A stretch of DNA of 64,000 bases from Planctomycetota bacterium. GTDB taxonomy: Bacteria > Planctomycetota > UBA11346. Made by a program: the position numbers and the translations under genes. Positions 24,706 through 34,567 of this stretch are shown piece by piece; position 1 is the stretch's first letter; each line of letters begins with the position of its first letter. The notes below the pieces were generated by a model. It ran no database searches. It had not been told where the DNA came from and saw nothing but the letters and a program-made list of their open reading frames with translations. The stretch lies in contig JADGDD010000013.1 in NCBI GenBank assembly GCA_016745075.1, forward strand, positions 1 to 64,000, in the 5' to 3' direction.

Positions 24706-24921
24706 ATGATCTTTGTTCACAGTTTGATAATGCTGTATGCCAGTGGTGTGGGGTATTTCCTTTTTGAAACAGCTTATCAAAAGGGAAAATTGTTTACTTT
24801 GGTTCTAGCATGCTTCTGGGTAGCGGCAGCTTGGATCCTTTGGATTCAAAGCCTGACTCACTTCAGACGAAAAAAAATACGCCTGAAGCAAGTCGTGGAT
24901 GAATTTCATGAGTCTACTTGA
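24706..24921 (+). CDS. Small two-helix membrane protein
   Basis: 71 residues with two hydrophobic stretches (about 3-20 and 30-52) and a basic tail RRKKIRLKQ. This looks like a real inner-membrane protein rather than a chance frame, but there is no clear ribosome binding site and I do not recognise a family. A TATAAT at 24662-24667 lies upstream without a good -35. Confidence 0.5.
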   Translation: MIFVHSLIMLYASGVGYFLFETAYQKGKLFTLVLACFWVAAAWILWIQSLTHFRRKKIRLKQVVDEFHEST

Positions 24922-24960
24922 ACACTAAAATGATGAGTCTTTTCAAATCGAATGAGTTAT

Positions 24961-25434
24961 TTATTCATAAGGCATAGCAGGGACTTTACCGAGTAGACGG
25001 CAGTAGACGGCTAAGGCACCACGATGGTGGGCAGTGTGGTCTACAATTCCAGGTATGATGGCGAGTTTTGGTGCGCCGCCCATAATTGGACCATCTGGTA
25101 AAGCAGTCATCAGGTTTTCGTCGCTTTGCGCTTGAATAATATTTCGAGCATCGGCAAAGGCTTCTTTTAAGCGTGTTTTAGCAGCAGCAAAATCTGTTTT
25201 GTTATGGCTGTCTTCAATCATTTGTTCAAAATCAAGATCAAAGCCCGTTTCGTTGCGAAATGCTCCGTCTATAAACCAACTCACAGTATGTGCGGTGTGG
25301 TCTATATGCGCGGTAACGGTGTAGAGATCGTCTTGTGGCTTAAACAGTGCATTATCCTGAGTAAACCCTTCTATGGTTTTAAGGAAAAATTGTTCAGCAG
25401 TGTTGAGTTGGGCGAGAAGTCCGTCTTGTAACAT
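24961..25434 (-). CDS. DinB family protein
   Basis: 157 residues, the usual length for a DinB/YfiT four-helix metal-binding protein. The three metal-ligand histidines are visible: His46 in HIDHTAH, and His132 and His136 in IVDHTAHHRGAL. Members include thiol-dependent enzymes and stress-induced proteins of unknown role. It starts 17 bp after the stop of the giant ATPase gene on the same strand, with AAAGGG upstream, so it is probably the last gene of that operon. Confidence 0.88.
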   Translation of the reverse strand: MLQDGLLAQLNTAEQFFLKTIEGFTQDNALFKPQDDLYTVTAHIDHTAHTVSWFIDGAFRNETGFDLDFEQMIEDSHNKTDFAAAKTRLKEAFADARNIIQAQSDENLMTALPDGPIMGGAPKLAIIPGIVDHTAHHRGALAVYCRLLGKVPAMPYE

Positions 25435-25451
25435 GGTGTAACCCTTTCTTT

Positions 25452-28400
25452 TTATTCGTCTATGTGGACGTCGTTGTCATCGTTGCGGTGATCACGCAGT
25501 TTTTGCGCGGTATCGTTTGTATTGATCATTTTTTGTAGATTACTCACCAGATCCTTAAGTGGTAGTCGTAAATCTTTGCTTTGGTCAAGATGGCGAGTTA
25601 TGGCTGTGAGAGCAGGGGCAAGTGTGTGTTCAAGCACCTCAATGTGTTGTTCATAGAGTTTACCATAATATTTTGGCAGAGTGTTAATTATTTCTACTTT
25701 TCCGCGTTCACTCATATCTTCATCGGTATCGTCTTCACGGAACGCTTCTGATAAATCAGTCCCTAGTTTGCTAATCGCGGGTACTAGACTATCTGCTAAT
25801 GACGGTTGCTCTGCTTGTGATTGGGCGGTGGACGTGAGCGTCGTGGAAATGGTTTGTATTTGTTCGTTGAGTTTAATAAACTGCATGAGAACGTTGGCAA
25901 CAGGATCATCTTCTGAGCCAGCAAACTCTTGTTTTCGTGAAAATGTTTTCGTGATGTCCGTCCAGCGTTGTTGTTCGTCATCTGTTGCAAAGTCATTCAT
26001 AACTTTGAATTTGAGTAAATTTGATTCTGCATTGGCAGTCAGCGTTTGGCTTTCACTAACATAGTGGTCCAATATAACAGCATCTAGCTCTTCTGCATTC
26101 ATAACTGGAACAATTTTTTCTGCGAGTTTACTCATATTACGGTAGCTGCCTTGTAATTTGAAGGCAGGTTCGGTTCGGTAGTCTTCTGAGGTATTCGCAC
26201 TACTAATATAGGTTTGATTGACTTGAAGCAGGACGTTCTGTACTCGTTTGAGGTGGCGTAGAACGATAATAATTTCTTCTAGTTCAATTGCAGAATAAGG
26301 GTGCTCTAATTCTGTGCGCACGCTTTCATCACCATCAACCATACGAATGAGGCGATAAAAATCATCACGAGAGCGCATAGCAATAGGGGCCAGCACTGGA
26401 TTGACGGTTAAACAGTTTTCCAAGTACGATAATTCAAAGGCTTCTTGTGCGCCGCCAAGAATATCACCAAGATTATAGGTATCGGCACGGTTGGCGAGCA
26501 TATCTGGTATTTGGAACTTCTCACCACTTTCGGTGTAGGGGTTCCCCGCCATAACAACCGCAACTTTTTTGCCGCGTAAATCGTAGGTGCGGGTTTTTCC
26601 TTTCCATACACCTTCAATACGGCGTTGGCCATCACAGAGTGAAATAAATTTCTGTAAAAATTCTGGGTTACAGTGTTGGATATCATCTAAATAAATAAGA
26701 ACGTTATTGCCAATTTCTAAGGAAAGATTGAGCTTAACTAATTCTTGAGCGGCAGTTGCGTTGGGTGCTTCTGATGGGTCCAGACTGACGACACTATGAC
26801 CAATAGCAGGGCCGTTAATTTTCATAAAGGTGAGACCAAGGACCGAAGCAATATATTCCATTAAGGTGGTTTTACCATATCCAGGTGGAGAAATGAGTAA
26901 TAACATTCCCATCAGGTCTGTTCGTTTGTTTTCACCAACGGTGCCCATTTGCTTGGCAAGGTTGTCGCCAATCATTGGCAAATAGACTTCGTTGATTAAA
27001 CGGTTACGAACAAAGCTTGTGAGTACACGTGGAGTGAATTCGCCTAAGCGCAGGCGTTCCCGTTCCCGTTCAAGAATGCTATGTCGTAATTGTTGGTAGT
27101 GTTGGTATGCAGGAACGGTTTCTTGTGCAAAGTTGCCAACACGCTCTTCAAATTCATCAAGCCGCAATTTCATTTGTTTACTAGTGATGCGCTCATGTTG
27201 TCCAAGCAAGCCATCAATCATAACGGAGGTTTGTGCACTAATAGGTTCGCGTTCTTTATCAGCAAATAAGAGGGCAACAATAACTTCATCACGGTTTGGG
27301 CTGGCAGACATTTCGTCTGGCTGTTCTTTACTATACCAAGCATCAAACCAGGCACCGGCAATTTGCCAGCTTTTAACCAAGTTATTCTGTAGTTTGTGAA
27401 TATCTGCATGAAAGGCATCTATCGCATGAATGAGGGATAGGTGTTCAAGAAAATGGTCGCGTAAATCTATGGCTTGTTTGCCGATGGCAAAATGATTTTG
27501 GTTATCACCGCCAATTTCTTCAAGCAGATAAGCCCCAGCCGCAAGTAAAGTACTATCGTTTATGTCCCAGTGAAAGAGTTCTACTATGCAACAAATGTGC
27601 TGTGCTAGTTCTTGGGCAAGGGCCAAGCTTGCGGGTGTATTGCCGAATTGTTTGCGGAGGCGTATTAAAGATTCACAGCGGCATTGCCATTCCGTTTGGG
27701 CAGTGTCGTTTAGAGCGGTATACCACCATAGGAGGGCAAGAACACGCGCTCGCACTGGATAGCGTAACAAGCCACAGGTGGACCGAATGTGCAATATATG
27801 TTTCAGGATGAATGTGGCATCCTGATCGTGCAGGCCACGTTCATATTGTTCTTCATAACGCTGAGAGGCAAATGAGCGTACTTGTTCTAGGAGGGTTTCA
27901 TCGCTGAGTGCGGCTTCACGTAATTTTTCAAGAGTGAGGTTATTTTGTTGTTGTTCAGCAGCATTAATAATGGACCAGGCAAGATATTCACAACGATAAA
28001 CACTCTTATTTTCGCTTACAAGTGGTTGATTCCAGAAGGCCTGAGTCGCCTGAAAGTCTTGATCTTCAATGTCTTCAAAATAATCTGTACTGGTGAGGTG
28101 CATGCACATACGGTCATCGCGTGGCAGCATAGTGAGGTCAAGTTTTTGAGTGTTAACGCTAAATTTATGACGACCAAAATTGATCAAATTACCATCTTCG
28201 AATAAATCAGACTGGTCGCGTTGATGACGAATTGCATTTTCTTTTGCTGTTTTTAATTGGCTTGTAAGATCATCAGCCTTAACGCTATCACCCAATTCTG
28301 TAAGATCATTTATGATAGAACGCGCTTTCATCACCATGGAGTCTGACGCGAAATAGGCATTCAATTCATCTGCGGTCTCAAAGGTTCGCGCGCGTTTGGA

Positions 28401-30725
28401 TATGGTTCCAAGTATGCGTTCGGCTGCATTACCGAGGGCATTGGCGCGGCGCTGGCGATCATCAAGCAGACTTTGTTTGCGTTGGTTAAAAGTGTCGTAA
28501 ATTTCCTCGCGTTTATTGGTGAGATCAGCAACAAAATCATCAAAGTCGATGAACCGACCTTCAAGTTCTTCTACTTGCACCATTAACTTGGCAAGGAACT
28601 CATCGCATTTTTCTGGGCTATCAGATAGGCCAATGTAATTGGAGACTGCTTGTGAAAGAACTTTGAATTGTGCACCAAATTCAGCGCGACCTTCTTTGCC
28701 AGCAAGTTCTTTGCTATTTGTCGCAAGGACTGCTTTGCTACGGTTCAGCAGGCCGTAGACCTCGCTAATGCGTTCAAGAATGGCTGTGCGTTGTGTGCTA
28801 TCCTCAATTTCTAAGGTGTTTACAATTTCCATCAGTAAATCGAGACCAGTGCCCAGTTCATCAAGACGCTCTTTGATGGTTTCTGCGTCGGTGACTCGGC
28901 TAATAGATTCAGCTTGTGTCTGTAAGGCCGCTATTTCTACATGGTAAGGAGCTAGCGCTTCTTCGTTCAGAAGAAAACGAACGGCACGAGCGGACAGGTC
29001 ATCGCTTTGTTTAATGACATCATTTTCAATGTTTGTGAGGCGTTCATCATCTGCATAACGAACATCTCGTGTGGTATCAATAATACCACGGCGGGAACGC
29101 AGTTGATTGAGGGCATGCACAAAGTCATCAATGGTGGCAAATTCGTTAAGGCTAATATCACGGAATAAACTAACGCATTCACTTTCAATAGTGGCAACCT
29201 GTTGATCTGCTTGTGTTCGTAATTGCTGAACCTTTTCAAATTCAGCAATTACATTGCTGGCTGTTTTACGAATATCTTGTAGTTGTGATAAAACACTGCC
29301 AGTTTCATCATGACCAAGCCAATGGTAGCTATCTGCAATACGATCAATGGTACCGAGCAAGTCTTCATATACCGCTCGGTTTGGTTTCTGGTTACTTAAT
29401 AAACGGTTCAGATGAAAGAGGTCGGAAATACCACGGACTAAATCTTTATTGCCAATGGTGGCAAGGTAGGAATCGCCGCCTGTTGGATGAGCAGCATGAA
29501 ATTCTTCACTATAAAAAGGTGTTTGCCAAACGTGCATGGTATGGACACGACTTGGTTCATTTTCTGAACGGAAGAGAATAAGTTTGCCATTTTCAAGGAG
29601 GCTATAACCGTTGCATATTTGCGGGTTTGTCACTTCTCGGGTAATCATATTGTATTGTAAAATAATATAGGTGCCATCTATACGATGGTGGTAGACATAG
29701 GCAACATCTTCACCATTTGGTGCGCGGATAGAACGTATAAACTCCATATCATCTGTTTGATGTGGAAATACTTTATAGCTACCATTTTGTAAATAATAGC
29801 CGCCAGGAAAAATAAGACCGTGGCCTTCTGGTAGTTCTTGGCAGCTAAAGCCAATCGCATCAATACGTACGGCCTCTTGGGTTTGTTTATTGTAAACAAT
29901 ATAACGGTATTCGGTTTCTCGGTAAGGGAGAATTTTTAAGAGAATCGTGTTCTCTAAATTGGCATAAAGAATTTCAGCGTCATCTAAACCTTGTGAAGTA
30001 TCTTCAACATCTTCTGCGTAGATACCGCCGCCGTCTTCTGTATTGTCTTCTACTTTGATCGTCAGATCCCCGCCAATACATTCAACAAAAACGGTATCGC
30101 ATACGGTTACATGGCTATGTTGACCAAGTACATGGTCGTCACGTGTTGTACGGGTCCATTCAAATGCGTGGGCAGGAGGGAATAGGTGATTTTGTTCGCC
30201 ACGATTATCTACGTAAGAGATGGTGTTATTTTCAATGCCCCAGCGTAGCACGCGAATATCTTCAATTTTGCGGCCCGTTTGGAAGGCCATAAGAATATGG
30301 GTGTCAGTGCGACGTAACTGTAAGAGCTTTGCGTTTTTATAGTATTGAAAAAGTTCGTTAAAATCTTTTTGAAAACGCGGGTCAGCAAGCAGGGTGCTGT
30401 CTTTGGGCAAGATTTCACTGCCGCTATAATGTAGTTCAGAAAAAACATCAGCAGTATTGGTTTCAGACTTGAGGCCAATGAACACTTCATAGCCAAGCAT
30501 CAGTTCTTCGGTTGAAAGTGAGATTACATCACGAGGAATGCAATTATGTTCAGTACGGACGCGGATCGTATCAATGAGTTCGGTTTCCGTGCCACCAAAA
30601 ACTTCTTGTCGGCGTTCGTTCAGAGCGTTTGTTTGTGTGAGTAAGTGTGCGCCTTGTTCACCTAAACGCTTACGAATAACTTCGTATGTACCGCCACCAA
30701 TTTCTTGTGTCTGTTCGTCAGTCAT
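25452..30725 (-). CDS. Giant AAA+ ATPase with N-terminal DUF3686-type region
   Basis: 1757 residues. The N-terminal part (about 1-430) is strand-rich with repeating Tyr/Ile blocks and may form a beta-propeller. About 440-860 is helical and coiled-coil-like. The AAA+ domain begins near residue 1260: Walker A PPGYGKTTL (about 1280), Walker B NVLIYLDDIQH (about 1345) and a sensor region AVVMAGNPYTESGEKF. These proteins are often labelled DNA repair ATPase, a label without support here. The 5' neighbours encode flotillin and a YqiJ-like protein, so a role in remodelling membrane-domain complexes is more likely. The flotillin gene ends 236 bp upstream, across a repeat-like spacer. DinB follows after 17 bp. 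Confidence 0.85.
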   Translation of the reverse strand: MTDEQTQEIGGGTYEVIRKRLGEQGAHLLTQTNALNERRQEVFGGTETELIDTIRVRTEHNCIPRDVISLSTEELMLGYEVFIGLKSETNTADVFSELHYSGSEILPKDSTLLADPRFQKDFNELFQYYKNAKLLQLRRTDTHILMAFQTGRKIEDIRVLRWGIENNTISYVDNRGEQNHLFPPAHAFEWTRTTRDDHVLGQHSHVTVCDTVFVECIGGDLTIKVEDNTEDGGGIYAEDVEDTSQGLDDAEILYANLENTILLKILPYRETEYRYIVYNKQTQEAVRIDAIGFSCQELPEGHGLIFPGGYYLQNGSYKVFPHQTDDMEFIRSIRAPNGEDVAYVYHHRIDGTYIILQYNMITREVTNPQICNGYSLLENGKLILFRSENEPSRVHTMHVWQTPFYSEEFHAAHPTGGDSYLATIGNKDLVRGISDLFHLNRLLSNQKPNRAVYEDLLGTIDRIADSYHWLGHDETGSVLSQLQDIRKTASNVIAEFEKVQQLRTQADQQVATIESECVSLFRDISLNEFATIDDFVHALNQLRSRRGIIDTTRDVRYADDERLTNIENDVIKQSDDLSARAVRFLLNEEALAPYHVEIAALQTQAESISRVTDAETIKERLDELGTGLDLLMEIVNTLEIEDSTQRTAILERISEVYGLLNRSKAVLATNSKELAGKEGRAEFGAQFKVLSQAVSNYIGLSDSPEKCDEFLAKLMVQVEELEGRFIDFDDFVADLTNKREEIYDTFNQRKQSLLDDRQRRANALGNAAERILGTISKRARTFETADELNAYFASDSMVMKARSIINDLTELGDSVKADDLTSQLKTAKENAIRHQRDQSDLFEDGNLINFGRHKFSVNTQKLDLTMLPRDDRMCMHLTSTDYFEDIEDQDFQATQAFWNQPLVSENKSVYRCEYLAWSIINAAEQQQNNLTLEKLREAALSDETLLEQVRSFASQRYEEQYERGLHDQDATFILKHILHIRSTCGLLRYPVRARVLALLWWYTALNDTAQTEWQCRCESLIRLRKQFGNTPASLALAQELAQHICCIVELFHWDINDSTLLAAGAYLLEEIGGDNQNHFAIGKQAIDLRDHFLEHLSLIHAIDAFHADIHKLQNNLVKSWQIAGAWFDAWYSKEQPDEMSASPNRDEVIVALLFADKEREPISAQTSVMIDGLLGQHERITSKQMKLRLDEFEERVGNFAQETVPAYQHYQQLRHSILERERERLRLGEFTPRVLTSFVRNRLINEVYLPMIGDNLAKQMGTVGENKRTDLMGMLLLISPPGYGKTTLMEYIASVLGLTFMKINGPAIGHSVVSLDPSEAPNATAAQELVKLNLSLEIGNNVLIYLDDIQHCNPEFLQKFISLCDGQRRIEGVWKGKTRTYDLRGKKVAVVMAGNPYTESGEKFQIPDMLANRADTYNLGDILGGAQEAFELSYLENCLTVNPVLAPIAMRSRDDFYRLIRMVDGDESVRTELEHPYSAIELEEIIIVLRHLKRVQNVLLQVNQTYISSANTSEDYRTEPAFKLQGSYRNMSKLAEKIVPVMNAEELDAVILDHYVSESQTLTANAESNLLKFKVMNDFATDDEQQRWTDITKTFSRKQEFAGSEDDPVANVLMQFIKLNEQIQTISTTLTSTAQSQAEQPSLADSLVPAISKLGTDLSEAFREDDTDEDMSERGKVEIINTLPKYYGKLYEQHIEVLEHTLAPALTAITRHLDQSKDLRLPLKDLVSNLQKMINTNDTAQKLRDHRNDDNDVHIDE

Positions 30726-30764
30726 AACTGCTTTCTGTTATTAGGCTTATTTTGTTGTGTCAAA

Positions 30765-30915
30765 TGCCCCGCTCTTTCAAAGAGGAGGCCCCGCAGGGTG
30801 GGGGAGAGAGGCCAGTGTGATCAGAAAATATATATTTTCATGCCAGAAAAGTTTGGGAGATGAGATAATCCTTTATTCCTGCGCGTTCCCTCCCCATGGT
30901 AGGGGAGGGTTTTCT
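30765..30915. repeat. GC-rich inverted-repeat module between flotillin and ATPase genes
   Basis: Contains CTCTTT-C-AAAGAG (about 30772-30784) with flanking GCCCCGC direct repeats, the palindrome GAAAATATATATTTTC (about 30826-30841), and the perfect hairpin CCCTCCCC-ATGGTA-GGGGAGGG (30888-30909) followed by TTTT. Its CT/GA strand bias and punctuated hairpins resemble dispersed palindromic elements of many genomes. No second copy lies in this window. Confidence 0.55.
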
Positions 30916-30961
30916 GTTGGTATGAAAAAGTTATTCTCTTCAAGTTCTCATTTTTTACTGT

Positions 30962-33037
30962 TTATTTAGAAGTTGAGAGCCAGCCAGCTATTTCATCACC
31001 GAAGCCGAGCTCTTTGGCTTTGTTAATGAGGGCGCTCACTTTTTCTGGATCTTTGCCCTTAAGAAGTTTGGCAAGCACGCCGCTAGTAACGAGGTTTTTA
31101 ATGTCGCCGCTACCAAGGGTGGTGTTGGTGAGTACTTCTTTTACGTCTGCCGGTAAGCTTTGTGAGCCATCCAAGTATTCTTTACCTAATGTTTGGATGG
31201 TGTCGCTCTTCTCAACGGTAGCGTCTATGGTTTTACCAACAGAGATAGCGCTGATCATACGATCGAAGAATTGGCCGTCGCCACCCACAATATCGATATT
31301 TGCGGTCTTGAATGCTTGAGCAAGAATGCTGGCATTTTCGTGAGCAATTTCCACACCGGCTTTGATTTTGTCCTTGGCAATTTCCAGATCTTTTTCCAAG
31401 GTAAGACGGAACTCTTCGTGTTCTTTGCTGCTGTCGTTGAGTTTTGCCATAGCATCGGCTTTTTCTGTTAAACCGGCAGCTTCGGCGCTCATTTTTGCTT
31501 GAATAGCAGCAGCTTCACTGTGGCCAACCTTTTCAATCACAGCAGCGTCTGCTTCTTTCACGTGCACATCAGCAAGTCCCATTTTCTCTGTTGCATCAGC
31601 ATCCGCTTCTTTGACGCGAGCTTCGGCAAGCCCGAGTTTTTCACGGGCCACTGCATCAGCCTCCAGTACGCGAGCTTTGGCAAGGCCTTCAGCAGCAACA
31701 CTTGCTTGGGTTCCTTCTGCGCGGCGAATTTCGGCTAGGGCTTCTTTTTCGGCTGCTTGTTGTTCTGCTTCTGCCAATACCAATTTTTCTTTGGCGTTAT
31801 GGGTGGCAGAAAGCTCTGCGGCTTCAGCCATTTTCACTTCTTTAATTTTGTGTTCTTCAGCAACTTCGCTTGCCTTAGTAACGGCAACTGTTTTTTCACG
31901 GTCAGCGGTCATGGTTGCTCGTAAGTCTTTGATACGTTCTTCTTCTTGAGCGACTGTTTTCTCTACCGATACACGTTCACGAATAACATCGGCAATATTT
32001 TTCTTTTCAACTTCAATAGCTTTTTCTTTTTCAATACGGCTAAGTTCTGTTGCCCGTTCACGATTAATTGCTTCAAGTTGACGTTCTTTTTCAACCCGTT
32101 CTTTTTCAACCAGAACGGCACGTTGACGGTTTTGTTCAGCAACTTCAATTTCACGATGAGCGTTTTGTTCGCTAATACCGACTTCTTGTTTCGATTCTAA
32201 ATCTGCTTGTTTGGCTTTTTGTTCTTCTTCTGCGCGCACACGTTCCATCTCAGCCTGTTCACGAACACGAGTATTGTATATTTCACGTTCTTGCACGGCT
32301 TCTGCATCAGCTTGTTGGCGTTCAAGGGCTAGGATTGCCTCTTTGGCTTCCACGTCTTGTTTCTTGATTGTTTTTTCTGCATCACGTTCAATGTCGTTTG
32401 CTTGTACTTTTTGCTCACTCGTTAAATCAATGATTTTACGGCGACCTTGTGCATCTAAAATATTATCAGGATCAAGTGATTCGAGCGGTGTTTGTTCCAG
32501 ATAGTCAATGGCAGCAGCGTCTAGGCTATAGCCGTTGAGGTCTGTACCAATGGTTTGAACGATCAAGTCTTTAAATTCGTCACGTTTGTTATACAAGTCA
32601 ACAAATTCCATTTGTTTACCAACCGTTTTGAGCGCTTCAGAGAACTTTGCCATGAAGAGGTCTTCAAGTGTGCGTTTGTCTGATGCGCGATCTACACCAA
32701 CAACTTGAGCTACGTTGAGCACGTCTTCCTGTGTTTTGTTGACCCGCACAAAGAAGGCTACTTTGATGTCTGCGCGAACATTGTCCTTACAGATCAAGCC
32801 GTTTTGACCTTGCCTATCAACTTCAATTGTTTTTAAGGAAATGTCCATTACTTCTTTACGGTGGATAACTGGGTAAACGATGGCTCCAGTAAAATATACT
32901 TCTATGTTTTTCATTTTGTTGACAATCAGCGCTTTGCCTTGATCAACTTTTACATAAAAATTTTTGACAATGAAGATGATGAAAAGCAATATGCCAATTG
33001 CTACGCCAATGATGACGAGAATACTAATTGCGTCCAT
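30962..33037 (-). CDS. yqiK: Flotillin-like SPFH protein
   Basis: 691 residues. One N-terminal membrane helix (ILVIIGVAIGILLFIIFIV) precedes an SPFH/band-7 domain (about 30-210) and a long Glu/Ala/Lys coiled coil (about 220-560) with near-repeats such as EAD-A-EKMGLADVHVKEADA; a small globular tail closes the protein. Flotillins form scaffolds at the inner membrane. The ATG at 33037 is preceded by GAAAGGAG at 8 bases; the TTG at 33055 opening the longer frame lies just 5' of that site and is not the start. It follows the YqiJ-like gene by 45 bp, matching the yqiJ-yqiK pair of other bacteria. Confidence 0.92.
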   Translation of the reverse strand: MDAISILVIIGVAIGILLFIIFIVKNFYVKVDQGKALIVNKMKNIEVYFTGAIVYPVIHRKEVMDISLKTIEVDRQGQNGLICKDNVRADIKVAFFVRVNKTQEDVLNVAQVVGVDRASDKRTLEDLFMAKFSEALKTVGKQMEFVDLYNKRDEFKDLIVQTIGTDLNGYSLDAAAIDYLEQTPLESLDPDNILDAQGRRKIIDLTSEQKVQANDIERDAEKTIKKQDVEAKEAILALERQQADAEAVQEREIYNTRVREQAEMERVRAEEEQKAKQADLESKQEVGISEQNAHREIEVAEQNRQRAVLVEKERVEKERQLEAINRERATELSRIEKEKAIEVEKKNIADVIRERVSVEKTVAQEEERIKDLRATMTADREKTVAVTKASEVAEEHKIKEVKMAEAAELSATHNAKEKLVLAEAEQQAAEKEALAEIRRAEGTQASVAAEGLAKARVLEADAVAREKLGLAEARVKEADADATEKMGLADVHVKEADAAVIEKVGHSEAAAIQAKMSAEAAGLTEKADAMAKLNDSSKEHEEFRLTLEKDLEIAKDKIKAGVEIAHENASILAQAFKTANIDIVGGDGQFFDRMISAISVGKTIDATVEKSDTIQTLGKEYLDGSQSLPADVKEVLTNTTLGSGDIKNLVTSGVLAKLLKGKDPEKVSALINKAKELGFGDEIAGWLSTSK

Positions 33038-33082
33038 TGAAGAGACTCCTTTCAAGAGTGTGTGGATTGTTTGTTGTATGGG

Positions 33083-33772
33083 TTAAGGGGTGACGGTGTA
33101 GATGTTGTTTTGTTCGTCAAAATCGACGATGTAAGCGGTACTGCCTTTTGTAAGTTCGTTTTCTTTTTTGCAGAGAACATTTAAGATGAGATCGGATCCT
33201 TTGTCTTCTTCTTCGTCGAAGATATATTGGGCTGAGCCGCCTTTTTCACTGACGGTTAGAGAAGTAATAGTAACACTTTTGCCGATGAGGTGTATGCGGC
33301 CATGGATAATTTTTGCTTGGAATTTATCTTTTAGAGGAGCAACAGTAATCACGGTTAATTGAATGGAGAGGTAGACCATTACAGCAAATAAGATGATGCC
33401 GAAGATAAGGCCAACCATAATTGGGGCGGTTCCCGTTTCTTCAAAATGTGTTGAAATAATTGGCCAGATAAGCAGTTCACCTACAACACCAATAATCCAA
33501 CCTTTCACAACAATGAGTGAAATTGGGATCGTAATCGGCACTGTACCAATACCAAGCGCTGCGCCGAGTGAATGTAGAACCCCTGTTGCGCTTCCATCAC
33601 CGCTTATCTCTCCACCGTCTATATCTGCGTCTAATTCCACATCTGCATCTGCGCCAATATCAATGTCTAGCCCCGCAAAGATGGTGATTAACCAAAAGGG
33701 AATGAGAATACCCAAGAGAATTGTATAAATCACAGTGGGGTAAGTAAGCGATGCGTTGATGAGTTCGTCCAT
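33083..33772 (-). CDS. yqiJ: YqiJ-like OB-fold membrane protein
   Basis: 229 residues. Hydrophobic helices at about 12-33, 70-110 and 118-145 flank an Asp-rich loop (IDIGADADVELDADIDGG), and the last 70 residues form a strand-rich OB-like domain, the NfeD-type arrangement. Such proteins are obligate neighbours of flotillins and bind them at the membrane. It has an AGGA ribosome binding site a few bases before the ATG and is the first gene of the minus-strand block that continues through flotillin and the AAA+ ATPase. Confidence 0.85.
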   Translation of the reverse strand: MDELINASLTYPTVIYTILLGILIPFWLITIFAGLDIDIGADADVELDADIDGGEISGDGSATGVLHSLGAALGIGTVPITIPISLIVVKGWIIGVVGELLIWPIISTHFEETGTAPIMVGLIFGIILFAVMVYLSIQLTVITVAPLKDKFQAKIIHGRIHLIGKSVTITSLTVSEKGGSAQYIFDEEEDKGSDLILNVLCKKENELTKGSTAYIVDFDEQNNIYTVTP

Positions 33773-33960
33773 AGTTCCTATCTCTTTACGCTTGGCAGCT
33801 TAATAGCAGATGCGGCGCATGCATGCACTAATTTTATTGTCATTCTTGCATGGAAGAGATCTTTTTGCTTCGTATCTTCTCCTTTAGGGCGCATCATGTG
33901 ATAAGGATGAAACTCATGGTTTTGTATTGTAGTATGAAATTTGTGCTATAGCTTCCCAGC

Positions 33961-34542
33961 ATGGCATCTGACGATATGTCCGTACGATTATCTGCTTGCA
34001 CGACAGGGGAGCTCTCTGACTGGATTGATTCTGTTCGTGAATGCGGCGTGTCCTGTATTATTGATTGTGCTGGCGTGAAACATTTAACCAGTGCACATAG
34101 TGTTGCTTTAGCCCAATTGACGCGTTTTAATTTACATTTTACAGGTGGAAGCGAATCTTTATTTCGTGCGATTGCTATGCTTGAAGGTTGTTCTGCATGG
34201 TCATGGGCTGGTAGTGCTGCCATAGATAATAAGGTTCCGGTTATTTTGAGTGCCACCGACGCGGATTCCGCTGTGTGGACGATTCATATTAAAGATGAAT
34301 CTTATTGGACAGGCTGGATTAAACAGGATGACAGTATTGCTTGGATAGAGGCAGTGAATTATTCCCTGCTTATAGCAGACCTGTCAGCGCTCTCTCAGAT
34401 CAACTCTATTGTTATTGCATGGCTCCTGTCTTTACGGCAGGCAACTGGTGCAGAACGTCTTCGTCTGGATAATATGAATGAACGTTCTGGGACTTTATTA
34501 CAGCAAATGCATTTAGATAAGGTCTTTCATATTAAGGCATAG
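33961..34542 (+). CDS. Protein with two STAS-like halves
   Basis: 193 residues. The second half (LLIADLSALSQINSIVIAWL, later LRLDNMNERSGTLLQQMHLD and KVFHI) has the layout of anti-sigma antagonist STAS domains, and the first half repeats it loosely (IIDCAGVKHLTSAHSVALAQ). The usual phospho-acceptor DSSG is replaced by NSI and TSA, so regulation by serine phosphorylation is uncertain. Start is 33961 or 33976; neither has a ribosome binding site. A TATAGC lies 8 bases before 33961, hinting at another short leader. Divergent from yqiJ across 188 bp. Confidence 0.72.
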   Translation: MASDDMSVRLSACTTGELSDWIDSVRECGVSCIIDCAGVKHLTSAHSVALAQLTRFNLHFTGGSESLFRAIAMLEGCSAWSWAGSAAIDNKVPVILSATDADSAVWTIHIKDESYWTGWIKQDDSIAWIEAVNYSLLIADLSALSQINSIVIAWLLSLRQATGAERLRLDNMNERSGTLLQQMHLDKVFHIKA

Positions 34543-34567
34543 CGGCATTCTCGTTCAGGGGTTCCAG

